Shown: positions 29,105 to 37,243 of the stretch, one piece after another
How the letters are laid out: every line of letters starts with the position of its first letter
How positions within the stretch are numbered: position 1 is the stretch's first letter
Source: Cupriavidus sp. WGlv3
GTDB lineage: Bacteria > Pseudomonadota > Gammaproteobacteria > Burkholderiales > Burkholderiaceae
NCBI RefSeq assembly: GCF_023952475.1
Contig: NZ_JALHRX010000001.1
Location: 620,001 to 684,000 of the forward strand
DNA length: 64,000 nt
Direction: 5' to 3'
Position numbers and translations under genes: made by a program
Notes under the pieces: generated by a model
Told to the model about the DNA's origin: nothing
The model's database searches: none
Seen by the model: the letters and a program-made list of their open reading frames with translations, nothing else

Positions 29105-29827
29105 ATGAGCATGCACGTCAGCATCCGCAAGCAGATGGTCTCGGCCGACCGCCACTTCGCACTGGATATCGACTTCGACTCGGCCAGCCGGCGCATTGCG
29201 CTGTTCGGCCCCTCGGGCGCCGGCAAGAGCCTGACGCTGCGCGCCATCGCCGGCCTGCTGGCGCCGGACAGCGGCCGCATCGTGCTGAACGGCCGCACGC
29301 TGTTCGACGCCGACGCCGGCATCGACGTGCGCCCGCAGGAACGCCGCGTGGCCTACCTGTTCCAGGAATATGCGCTGTTCCCGCACCTGACCGTGGGCCA
29401 GAACATCGGCTTCGGCCTGGCGCGCGGCTGGCGCAATCCGCGCCGCGGTGCCGTGCATCCGCAGGCGCAGCGCTGGATCGATGCCTTCGGCCTGGCCGAC
29501 ATCGCCGGCAATTACCCGGCGGAGATTTCCGGCGGCCAGAAACAGCGCGTGGCGCTGGCGCGCGCACTGGTGGCGCAGCCCGACATCGTCCTGCTGGATG
29601 AACCGTTCTCGGCGCTGGACCCGGCGCTGCGCGCGCGCATGCGGGCGGAGCTGCGCACGCTGCAGGCCAGCCTCGACGTGCCGATGCTGGTGATCTCGCA
29701 CGATCCCGCCGACGTCGAGGCGCTGGGCGACCACGTGCTCGAAATCCGCGAAGGCCGCATCTTCGGCAGCGGCACCAGCCGCCACCACCCGCCGGTCTAC
29801 GCGCCGGTGTCGGCGCGCGTGGCCTGA
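29105..29827 (+). CDS. modC: Molybdate ABC transporter ATPase ModC (short form)
   Basis: The 240-residue ATPase has GPSGAGKS, a Q-loop in LFQEYALFPHLTVGQNIGFG, the signature EISGGQKQRVALARAL, Walker B DIVLLDEPFSALD and the H-loop ISHDP. E. coli ModC is about 350 residues and ends in a molybdate-binding Mop domain; this protein stops right after the ATPase, so that regulatory domain is absent. The frame is complete, with no sign of frameshift. Molybdate sensing is probably left to ModE. Confidence 0.94.
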   Translation: MSMHVSIRKQMVSADRHFALDIDFDSASRRIALFGPSGAGKSLTLRAIAGLLAPDSGRIVLNGRTLFDADAGIDVRPQERRVAYLFQEYALFPHLTVGQNIGFGLARGWRNPRRGAVHPQAQRWIDAFGLADIAGNYPAEISGGQKQRVALARALVAQPDIVLLDEPFSALDPALRARMRAELRTLQASLDVPMLVISHDPADVEALGDHVLEIREGRIFGSGTSRHHPPVYAPVSARVA

Positions 29828-29874
29828 GCGGCGCGCAGCAGGTCGACGTAGGCCGACATCCGCGCTCCTTTCGT

Positions 29875-30474
29875 TCAAGCCATCAGCAAACGCGCGGCAA
29901 TCACCCACATGGTGATGCCGATCACCACCTCCAGCACCTGCCACGCCCGTGGCCGCGCAAACACCGGCCGCAGCAGCGCGGCGCCATAGCCCAGCGCGAA
30001 GAAGAACAGGAACGAGGCCGTCATGGCGCCCGTGGCGAATTCACGCGCGTGGCCCGCGAACTGGGTCGATACCGAGCCGATCAGCATCACCGTGTCGAGA
30101 TACACATGCGGATTGAGCCAGGTGAAGGCCAGGCACACGGCCAGCGTCGGCGCCAGCGGCCGCGGCGCGGCATCGCTCGGGTCCAGCACCGCGTTCGAGC
30201 GCCACGCCGCGATGAAGCTGCGCGCGCCATACCAGAGCAGGAAGGCCGCGCCACCATAGCGCATCGCCTCGCCCAGCCACGGCAGCGTGCGGATCATCAC
30301 GGCAAAGCCCGACACGCCCAGCAGGATCAGCAATGCATCCGACAACGCGCACACCAGGCAGACCCAGAATACATGCTCGCGCCGCAGGCCTTGCCGCAGC
30401 ACGAAGGCATTCTGGGAACCGATGGCAAGAATCAGGGAAAGACCGAGGGAAAAGCCAGCCAGCGCGGCGTGCAT
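29875..30474 (-). CDS. LysE/ArgO-family amino-acid exporter
   Basis: The 199-residue inner-membrane protein has six hydrophobic segments and the family beginning GFSLGLSLILAIGSQNAFVLRQG plus FTWLNPHVYLDTVMLIG. These match ArgO/LysE exporters of basic amino acids such as arginine or lysine. It lies downstream of modE on the same strand (about 50 bases), but a functional connection with molybdenum is not expected. Overflow export of arginine or lysine is the simplest role. Confidence 0.9.
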   Translation of the reverse strand: MHAALAGFSLGLSLILAIGSQNAFVLRQGLRREHVFWVCLVCALSDALLILLGVSGFAVMIRTLPWLGEAMRYGGAAFLLWYGARSFIAAWRSNAVLDPSDAAPRPLAPTLAVCLAFTWLNPHVYLDTVMLIGSVSTQFAGHAREFATGAMTASFLFFFALGYGAALLRPVFARPRAWQVLEVVIGITMWVIAARLLMA

Positions 30475-30526
30475 TGCGGGGGAAACGACATGCTTTCGGG
30501 GCGGCCATTATTGCACGCCACGGCAG

Positions 30527-31321
30527 TCATCCCATCACGCCGAGGATCACGCTCGAGGCCTTGAATACAGCCACCGCGGCCACGCCGGCCTGCAGTCCCA
30601 GCGCCTCGACGCTGCCGTTGGTGACGATCGCGGCGACCGTGCCGCCGCCGTCGAGTTCGATCACCACCTCGGCGTTCACCGCGCCGGGCATCACGCGCGC
30701 CACCACGCCCGCCAGCTGGTTGCGCGCCGACAGCCGCAGGCCCGGCTCGGGCAGCCCCACCAGCACCGACGACGCCTTGATCAGCGCAAATGCCTCCACG
30801 CCCTCGGCCAGCTCCAGCGTCTCGACGCTCTCGTGCGTGATGGTGGCGACGATGCGCTGGCCGCCGGCCAGCTCCAGCACCACCTCGTCGTTGACCGCGC
30901 CGCCCTTGACGCTGGCCACGCGTCCGAACAGCTTGTTGCGCGCACTGGTCTTGATCATCATTCGCCTCATCAGGTGGATATCGTCGGCCGCGCCCTCGCC
31001 CAGCCGCGACAGCTGCGCGACGAAGCGCCGGTGCTCGTCCTCGAGCGCGCGATAGGTGCGGATCAGCTGGTCGCCGCGCGCGGTCAGGCGCGTGCCGCCG
31101 CCGCCCTTGCCGCCCGCGGCGCGCACCACCAGCGGCTCGCCGGCGCTGTTGTTCATCGCGTCGATGGCGTCCCACGCCGCCTTGTAGCTGATGCCGACGG
31201 CGCGCGCGGCGGCCGTGATCGAGCCGTGCTCGCCGATGGCGGCGAGCAGCGCGATGCGGTCCTTGCCGCCCCAGTCCTGCGAGCCGGAGCGGAACCAGAT
31301 GGCTCCCTGGAGTTCAAGCAT
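30527..31321 (-). CDS. modE: Molybdate-responsive regulator ModE
   Basis: ModE binds molybdate and represses mod genes. The 264-residue protein is full length: a winged helix (about 20-90, GSITAAARAVGISYKAAWDAI) and two Mop domains near 126-190 and 198-262, each with a SARN start and a KASSV end. The ATG used matches the length of E. coli ModE (262); an in-frame start nine codons upstream is possible. Its expected target is the palindrome over the modA promoter 3.8 kb away. Confidence 0.95.
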   Translation of the reverse strand: MLELQGAIWFRSGSQDWGGKDRIALLAAIGEHGSITAAARAVGISYKAAWDAIDAMNNSAGEPLVVRAAGGKGGGGTRLTARGDQLIRTYRALEDEHRRFVAQLSRLGEGAADDIHLMRRMMIKTSARNKLFGRVASVKGGAVNDEVVLELAGGQRIVATITHESVETLELAEGVEAFALIKASSVLVGLPEPGLRLSARNQLAGVVARVMPGAVNAEVVIELDGGGTVAAIVTNGSVEALGLQAGVAAVAVFKASSVILGVMG

Positions 31322-31402
31322 TGGGGATCGGGCGCCGCTGGCCGGCACCGCAATGAAGTCCGAAACGCGATTATGGTAATCCGATTCCGGGCTCGGCCCG
31401 AC

Positions 31403-32245
31403 TCAGCCGGCCAGGTAGTGCGCGCGCAGCTGCGCGACGTCGACCTGCAGCGCGTCGCACAGGTAGTTGGCGACGCTGCCCCAGCCCGCGTCGATGGCCT
31501 GCATCGACGCGTCGAGATAGCTGGCCCGGACTTCCAGCAGCGGCATCATCACCGCGGCATCGACCCCGAGCCCGCCCATCTGCGCCAGCGCGGCCGCATT
31601 GAACTGCGCGTTGCGCTGGTTCGACTCCAGGTAATTGGCCAGGATATCGTCCTGGCCGACACCCAGTGCGGCCAGCAACAGCAGCGCGGCGAAGCCGGTG
31701 CGGTCCTTGCCCGCGGTGCAGTGGAACAGCAGCGTCTGGCCGCCCTGCACGGTCTGCATGAAGCCGCCGAAGGCTGCGCGGTAGCGCACCGGGAAATCGC
31801 GGTACACCTCGAGCATGAAGGCATCCATCTGCGCCGGCGTGCTGGCGCGCAGGCGCGGCATCAGCACGTCCATCGCCATGCTGCCTTCCAGCACCGGCAC
31901 CGCCTGCCAGCGGAAGCGCTGGCCGAACGCCGCTTCGCCCGCAGACTTCTCGCCGGGCGAGCGGAAATCCACCACCATGTCGAGCCCGAGCGCCTGCAGC
32001 CGCTGCAGGTCGGCGTCGCTCGCCAGCGCCGGGTTGCCGCTGCGGTAGAGCCGGCCGTGGCGCACGCGGCGCCCGTCCGCGCCCACCAGTCCGCCCAGGT
32101 CGCGCGCGTTGCTGATGCGCTCGAACACCAGGTCCGGCACGTCCGGCATGTCCAACATGTCCGGCACGGCGCCGGTCGCCGCCGGTGTTGGCGGCATGGC
32201 CGCGAGGGCATGCGGGCAGGCCGCGCGTTGAAGCCACTTGAGCAT
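31403..32245 (-). CDS. Tyrosine/serine protein phosphatase family protein
   Basis: The 280-residue protein has NARDLGGL near residue 46, VVDFRSPGEK near 91 and the P-loop HCTAGKDRTG with nucleophile Cys176 and Arg182, the layout of the bacterial Y_phosphatase3 group that includes protein and phosphoinositide phosphatases. The first 38 residues are poorly conserved in type and may be untranslated or a flexible tail. It is followed by modE on the same strand after about 80 bases; the substrate is unknown. Confidence 0.88.
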   Translation of the reverse strand: MLKWLQRAACPHALAAMPPTPAATGAVPDMLDMPDVPDLVFERISNARDLGGLVGADGRRVRHGRLYRSGNPALASDADLQRLQALGLDMVVDFRSPGEKSAGEAAFGQRFRWQAVPVLEGSMAMDVLMPRLRASTPAQMDAFMLEVYRDFPVRYRAAFGGFMQTVQGGQTLLFHCTAGKDRTGFAALLLLAALGVGQDDILANYLESNQRNAQFNAAALAQMGGLGVDAAVMMPLLEVRASYLDASMQAIDAGWGSVANYLCDALQVDVAQLRAHYLAG

Positions 32246-32490
32246 TGTTCTTTCCAGTTTGTCGTTGTCCGGCGTACCGGTACCGGTGCGGTCGTGTCAG
32301 CGCGCGCGGTACGCCGGCACCTTCATGGTCGGCTCCAATTATTTCAGATCACTCCGGCTCGTGCATCAGGCGGCCCGGCGCAGCGCCGGCATCAACGCAT
32401 GCGGACTGCCGCCCAGGCCTTCTGGGTGTAAGCAAACCCGCAAACCCTCGGGCTCGCGCGGGGCGCGTGGCGGCTGGCACAATACGCGCC

Positions 32491-33186
32491 ATGAAACGCC
32501 TGTGCTCCGCCCTGTTCAAGCTGCTGCTGCTCGCCGCGATCGGCGGCGCGCTGCTGGCCGCCATCGCCATTCTCGCCGCCAACCGGCAGCTGCCGTCGCT
32601 CGACGCGCTCACCGCCTTCCGCGATACGCCGGACTACGTGCCCATCGGCAAGATGCCGCGCGCGCTGACCGAGGCCGTGGTGGCGATCGAGGACGAACGC
32701 TTCTACCTGCATGACGGTATCGATTATGTCGGCGTGATCCGCGCCGGCGTGGCCAACCTGTCGGACGAGCTGTCGCAGGGGGCGTCGACCATCACCATGC
32801 AGGTCGCGCGCAATTTCTACCTGTCGCGGGAGAAGACCTACACGCGCAAGCTGTATGAGGTGCTGCTGTCCTACCGCATCGAAAAAGCCCTCAGCAAGGA
32901 CGAGATCCTCGAGCTGTACCTGAACAAGATCTACCTGGGACAGGGTGCCTATGGCTTTGCCGATGCCGCGCAGACCTACTTCGGCAAGCGGCTGGACCAG
33001 CTGACGCTGGCCGAGTGCGCGATGCTGGCGGGCCTGCCCAAGGCGCCCTCGGCCAACAACCCGGTGGCCAATCCCCGGCGCGCGCGCCAGCGGCAGGTGT
33101 ATATCCTGCAACGCATGCTGGACCTGGGGCGGATTTCGCGCGGCGAGTACGACGGCGCCCTGCTGGAGCCGTTGCGCCTGCGCTGA
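32491..33186 (+). CDS. Stand-alone peptidoglycan glycosyltransferase (GT51, PBP1a-like)
   Basis: The 231-residue protein has one N-terminal membrane helix and a complete GT51 domain: VVAIEDERFYLHDGID with the catalytic glutamate, GASTITMQVARNFYLSREKT, and KIYLGQGAYGFADAAQTYFGK. These motifs are closest to the glycosyltransferase half of PBP1a, not to MtgA, yet the protein ends before any transpeptidase domain, at a clean stop. It could polymerise glycan strands without cross-linking, or be a shortened PBP1a copy. The ATG chosen is directly before the membrane helix. Confidence 0.88.
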   Translation: MKRLCSALFKLLLLAAIGGALLAAIAILAANRQLPSLDALTAFRDTPDYVPIGKMPRALTEAVVAIEDERFYLHDGIDYVGVIRAGVANLSDELSQGASTITMQVARNFYLSREKTYTRKLYEVLLSYRIEKALSKDEILELYLNKIYLGQGAYGFADAAQTYFGKRLDQLTLAECAMLAGLPKAPSANNPVANPRRARQRQVYILQRMLDLGRISRGEYDGALLEPLRLR

Positions 33187-33216
33187 GCCGCGCCGGCAAG
33201 CGCGTCGCTGCGCCTG

Positions 33217-33441
33217 CTACTCGAGCATGGCGCGGTGCCGGCCCAGCGCCTCCCGCACGATCTCCAGCAGCCCGCTGCCGGCATCGGCATCGACGTGCCC
33301 GAGCAGTGCCCTGCGCATGCGCGGCTCCCAGAAGCGCTTGATATGCCCGGCAATATCCGCGACGGCCTCGTCGCGATCGGGCATGGCTTCGAAGAAGCTG
33401 CCGATCTGGTTGGCCATGGTGACAAGGTTGTCGATCTTCAT
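33217..33441 (-). CDS. fdsD: Formate dehydrogenase delta subunit FdsD
   Basis: A 74-residue soluble protein, the last gene of fdsGBACD. The pattern NLVTMANQIGSFFEAMPDR and HIKRFWEPRMRRALL is typical of formate dehydrogenase delta subunits, which aid assembly or stability of the complex. Its ATG overlaps the fdsC stop (ATGA). Confidence 0.92.
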   Translation of the reverse strand: MKIDNLVTMANQIGSFFEAMPDRDEAVADIAGHIKRFWEPRMRRALLGHVDADAGSGLLEIVREALGRHRAMLE

Positions 33442-34313
33442 GCCAGGCTCTCTTGGGTGCTGTCGTGCTGCAGTCGTTGGGGGTGGGCATAGACCACGTG
33501 CGCGCCGGGACGCACGAAGCCTGCCAGGGTAATGCTGGTCTGTTCGGCAAGCCGCACGGCCAGCGCGGTCGGTGCGGAAACGGCCGCGAGCACGCCCGCG
33601 CCGATCGCGGCGGTCTTCAATACCATTTCATAGCTGGCGCGGCTGGTCACCAGCACCGCGCCGCTGGCGATGTCTTCACCGCTGCGGGCCAGCGCGCCGG
33701 CCAGCTTGTCGAGCGCGTTGTGGCGGCCCACGTCCTCGCGCACCAGCGCGACATGGCCGTCGGCGCGCAGCCAGGCGGCGGCATGGGTCGCGCCGGTATG
33801 GCGCTGCAAGGCCTGGCGCAGCTGCAGCTGCACGAAGGCGGCCTGGATCACGTCGGTATGGAAGCTCGCCGTGCTGTGCACCGGCGCCGGCGTGCGCATC
33901 ACCTGTTCCAGCGATTCGGTGCCACATAGCCCGCAGCCGGTGCGCCCGGCCAGCGTGCGGCGCCGGTCCTTGAGACGCATGAAGGCTTCCGAGGCGATCT
34001 CCAGCTGCACGGCGATGCCGTGCGCGCGCGTGTCGACCTCGATGTCGTAGACCTCGCGCGCGCTGCCGACGATGCCTTCGCTCAGGCTGAAGCCGAGCGC
34101 GAAGTCTTCCAGGTCGGCCGGCGTGGCCAGCATCACCGCATGCGAGATGCCGTTGTACTCCAGCGCCACCGGCACCTCCTCGGCCACCTCGTCGGGTCCC
34201 AGCATCAGCTCGCCGCCGCGCCAGCGGTTGACGGCGAAGGTGCTGTGGGTCGGGCTTGCGGCGTCATCGGCCGCGACCGGATCGCGTTCCGGCGACTGCA
34301 TGCAGCGCAGCAT
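33438..34313 (-). CDS. fdsC: Formate dehydrogenase accessory sulfurtransferase FdsC (FdhD family)
   Basis: FdsC passes sulfur to the molybdenum cofactor and helps insert it into FdsA. The 291-residue protein belongs to the FdhD family, with GRTGCGLCG holding the sulfur-carrying cysteines Cys127 and Cys130, EDFALGFSLSEGI, REDVGRHNALDK and VTSRASYEMVLK. A GGAGGGG site precedes the start. It sits between fdsA (15 bases away) and fdsD (4-base overlap). Confidence 0.94.
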   Translation of the reverse strand: MLRCMQSPERDPVAADDAASPTHSTFAVNRWRGGELMLGPDEVAEEVPVALEYNGISHAVMLATPADLEDFALGFSLSEGIVGSAREVYDIEVDTRAHGIAVQLEIASEAFMRLKDRRRTLAGRTGCGLCGTESLEQVMRTPAPVHSTASFHTDVIQAAFVQLQLRQALQRHTGATHAAAWLRADGHVALVREDVGRHNALDKLAGALARSGEDIASGAVLVTSRASYEMVLKTAAIGAGVLAAVSAPTALAVRLAEQTSITLAGFVRPGAHVVYAHPQRLQHDSTQESLA

Positions 34314-34328
34314 CGCATTCCCCTCCGC

Positions 34329-37208
34329 TCAGCCCGCGGCCTGCGCCGGGTCGGCGCTGGCCGCCTCCAGCAGCCGCAGCTGCGTGGCGTTGAAGTCCTG
34401 GTACTCGCGCTGCCATGCCGACGGCTGCGCCACCGGCAGCACCTGCACCGCGGTGACCTTGTACTCGGGGCAGTTGGTGGCCCAGTCCGAGTTGTCGGTG
34501 GTGATCACGTTGGCGCCCGACTCGGGGAAGTGGAAGGTGGTGTAGACCACGCCCGGCTGCATGCGCTCGCTGACAATGGCGCGCAGCACGGTGTCGCCGG
34601 CACGGCTCTGCACCCCGACCCAGTCGCCGTCCTTGATGCCGCGCTCTTCGGCATCGTGCGGGTGGATCTCGAGCCGGTCCTCGGCATGCCAGTAGACGTT
34701 GTCGGTGCGGCGCGTCTGCGCGCCGACGTTGTACTGCGACAGGATGCGCCCGGTGGTCAGGATCAGCGGGAAGGCGCGCGTGATCTTCTCGGTGGTAGGC
34801 ACATACCTGGTGATGATGAACTTGCCCTTGCCGCGCACGAAGGCATCGATATGCATGGTCGGCGTGCCTTCCGGCGCGTCGGCATTGCACGGCCACTGGA
34901 TGCTGCCCAACTGCTCCAGGCGCTGGTAGCTGACGCCGGCGAAGGTCGGCGTCAGCCGCGCGATCTCGTCCATGATCTCGGACGGATGCTGGTAGTCCAT
35001 CGGGTAGCCGAGCGCATTGGCCAGCAGCATGGTGGCCTCCCAGTCGGCATAGCGCGCCTTGGGCGGCATCACCTTGCGCACGCGCGAGATGCGGCGCTCG
35101 GCGTTGGTGAAGGTGCCGTCCTTTTCCAGAAACGACGAGCCCGGCAGGAACACGTGCGCGTACTTGGCGGTCTCGTTCAGGAAGATGTCCTGCACCACGA
35201 TGCATTCCATCGACGACAGCGCCTCGGACACGTGCTGGGTGTTCGGGTCCGACTGCACGATGTCCTCGCCCTGGCAGTACAGGCCCTTGAAGCTGCCCGC
35301 CAGCGCGGCCTCGAACATGTTGGGAATGCGCAGGCCCGGCTCGGGGCTGATCTCGACATTCCAGGCATCTTCGAACAGGCCGCGCACGGTCGAGTCCGAC
35401 ACGTGGCGATAGCCCGGCAGTTCATGCGGGAACGAGCCGATATCGCACGAGCCCTGCACGTTGTTCTGCCCGCGCAGCGGGTTCACGCCCACGCCCTCGC
35501 GGCCGATATTGCCCGTGGCCATGGCAAGGTTGGCGATTCCCATCACGGTGGTCGAGCCTTGCGCGTGCTCGGTCACGCCCAGGCCGTAGTAGATCGCGGC
35601 GTTGCCGCCGGTCGCATACAGGCGCGCCGCGCCGCGCAGCTGGTCGGCGGGGATGCCGGTGACGCTCTCCATGGCCTCTGGCGAGTTCTCCGGCAGCGCG
35701 ACAAAGTCGCGCCACTGCCCGAACGCGCGGTCCTCGCAGCGCTCGGCGATAAAGGCTTCGTTGAGCAGGCCTTCGGTAACGATCACGTGCGCCAGCGATG
35801 TCACCAGCGCGACGTTGGTGCCCGGGCGCAGCTGCAGGTGGAAGTCGGCGCGGATATGCGGCGAATCTACCAGGTCGATGCGGCGCGGGTCGACCACGAT
35901 CAGCTTGGCGCCGGCGCGCAGGCGCTTCTTCATGCGCGAGGCGAACACGGGGTGGCCATCGGTCGGGTTGGCGCCGATCACCATGATCACGTCGGCCTTC
36001 TCGACCGACTTGAAGGTCTGCGTGCCCGCCGATTCGCCCAGGGTCTGCTTCAGCCCGTAGCCGGTCGGCGAATGGCACACGCGCGCGCAGGTGTCGACGT
36101 TGTTATTGCCGAACGCCGCGCGCACCAGCTTCTGCACCAGGTAGCCCTCTTCGTTGGTGCAGCGCGACGACACGATGCCGCCGATCGAGTCCTTGCCGTG
36201 CCTGGCCTGGATCCGCTTGAATTCGGACGCGGCATAGTCGATCGCCTCTTCCCACGACACCTCGCGCCACGGGTCGGTGATCTTCGCCCGGATCATCGGC
36301 TTGAGGATACGGTCCTTGTGCGTGGCGTAGCCCCAGGCAAAGCGGCCCTTGACGCAGGCATGGCCCTCGTTGGCCTTGCCGTCCTTGTACGGCACCATGC
36401 GCACCACTTCATTGCCCTTCATCTCGGCCTTGAACGAACAGCCCACGCCGCAATAGGCGCAGGTGGTCACGGTGCTGTGCGAAGGCTGGCCCAGCTTGAT
36501 GATGGAGGTTTCGGTCAGCGTCGCGGTCGGGCACGCCTGCACGCAGGCGCCGCACGAGACGCAGTCCGACTCCATGAACGGCTGGCTGGTGCCGGGCGAG
36601 ACGCGCGAATCGAAGCCGCGGCCGCTGATGGTCAGCGCGAAGGTGCCCTGGGTTTCCTCGCAGGCGCGCACGCAGCGGTTGCAGACGATGCACTTGGAGG
36701 GATCGTAGGTGAAGTAGGGATTGGACTCATCCTTTTTCATCTGCGTGTGCGTGGCGATCGGGGCCGCGTCCGGACCGCCGTCGTTGTAGCGCACCTCGCG
36801 CAGGCCGACCACGCCGGCCATGTCCTGCAACTCGCAGTTGCCGTTGGTGGGGCAGGTCAGGCAATCGAGCGGGTGGTCGGAGATATACAGCTCCATCACC
36901 CCGCGGCGCAGGTCGGCAAGCTTGTCGCTCTGGGTCTTCACCTTCATGCCGGCTTCCACCGGCGTGGTGCACGAGGCCGGATAGCCGCGCCGCCCTTCGA
37001 TCTCGACCAGGCACAGCCGGCACGAGCCGAACGCTTCCAGGGTATCGGTGGCGCACAGCTTGGGCACGGCGATCTGCGCCTCCATCGCGGCGCGCATCAC
37101 CGACGTGCCGGCCGGCACGGTGACGCTGACGCCGTCGACCTCCAGCGTGACCAGTTCGGTGGAAAGGCTGGCGGGTGTGCCGAAATCAATCTCGTTGCGG
37201 GCGTTCAT
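34329..37208 (-). CDS. fdsA: NAD-linked formate dehydrogenase alpha subunit (molybdenum catalytic subunit)
   Basis: FdsA oxidises formate to carbon dioxide at a bis-molybdopterin-guanine-dinucleotide centre. The 959-residue protein has an N-terminal [2Fe-2S] domain (Cys52, 63, 66, 80), a His/Cys [4Fe-4S] site (His112, Cys116, 119, 125), two ferredoxin-type clusters (Cys173-183 and Cys216-226), a proximal [4Fe-4S] site (Cys250, 253, 257, 285) and the catalytic domain with Cys378 in CARVCHSPTGYG as molybdenum ligand. Length and Cys378 agree with the Cupriavidus necator enzyme. The frame is open far upstream inside fdsB; the ATG with GGAGA in front is the start. Confidence 0.98.
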   Translation of the reverse strand: MNARNEIDFGTPASLSTELVTLEVDGVSVTVPAGTSVMRAAMEAQIAVPKLCATDTLEAFGSCRLCLVEIEGRRGYPASCTTPVEAGMKVKTQSDKLADLRRGVMELYISDHPLDCLTCPTNGNCELQDMAGVVGLREVRYNDGGPDAAPIATHTQMKKDESNPYFTYDPSKCIVCNRCVRACEETQGTFALTISGRGFDSRVSPGTSQPFMESDCVSCGACVQACPTATLTETSIIKLGQPSHSTVTTCAYCGVGCSFKAEMKGNEVVRMVPYKDGKANEGHACVKGRFAWGYATHKDRILKPMIRAKITDPWREVSWEEAIDYAASEFKRIQARHGKDSIGGIVSSRCTNEEGYLVQKLVRAAFGNNNVDTCARVCHSPTGYGLKQTLGESAGTQTFKSVEKADVIMVIGANPTDGHPVFASRMKKRLRAGAKLIVVDPRRIDLVDSPHIRADFHLQLRPGTNVALVTSLAHVIVTEGLLNEAFIAERCEDRAFGQWRDFVALPENSPEAMESVTGIPADQLRGAARLYATGGNAAIYYGLGVTEHAQGSTTVMGIANLAMATGNIGREGVGVNPLRGQNNVQGSCDIGSFPHELPGYRHVSDSTVRGLFEDAWNVEISPEPGLRIPNMFEAALAGSFKGLYCQGEDIVQSDPNTQHVSEALSSMECIVVQDIFLNETAKYAHVFLPGSSFLEKDGTFTNAERRISRVRKVMPPKARYADWEATMLLANALGYPMDYQHPSEIMDEIARLTPTFAGVSYQRLEQLGSIQWPCNADAPEGTPTMHIDAFVRGKGKFIITRYVPTTEKITRAFPLILTTGRILSQYNVGAQTRRTDNVYWHAEDRLEIHPHDAEERGIKDGDWVGVQSRAGDTVLRAIVSERMQPGVVYTTFHFPESGANVITTDNSDWATNCPEYKVTAVQVLPVAQPSAWQREYQDFNATQLRLLEAASADPAQAAG

Positions 37209-37243
37209 GGCGGTTTGTCTCCCGTGTCTCTGACGGACCTGGC

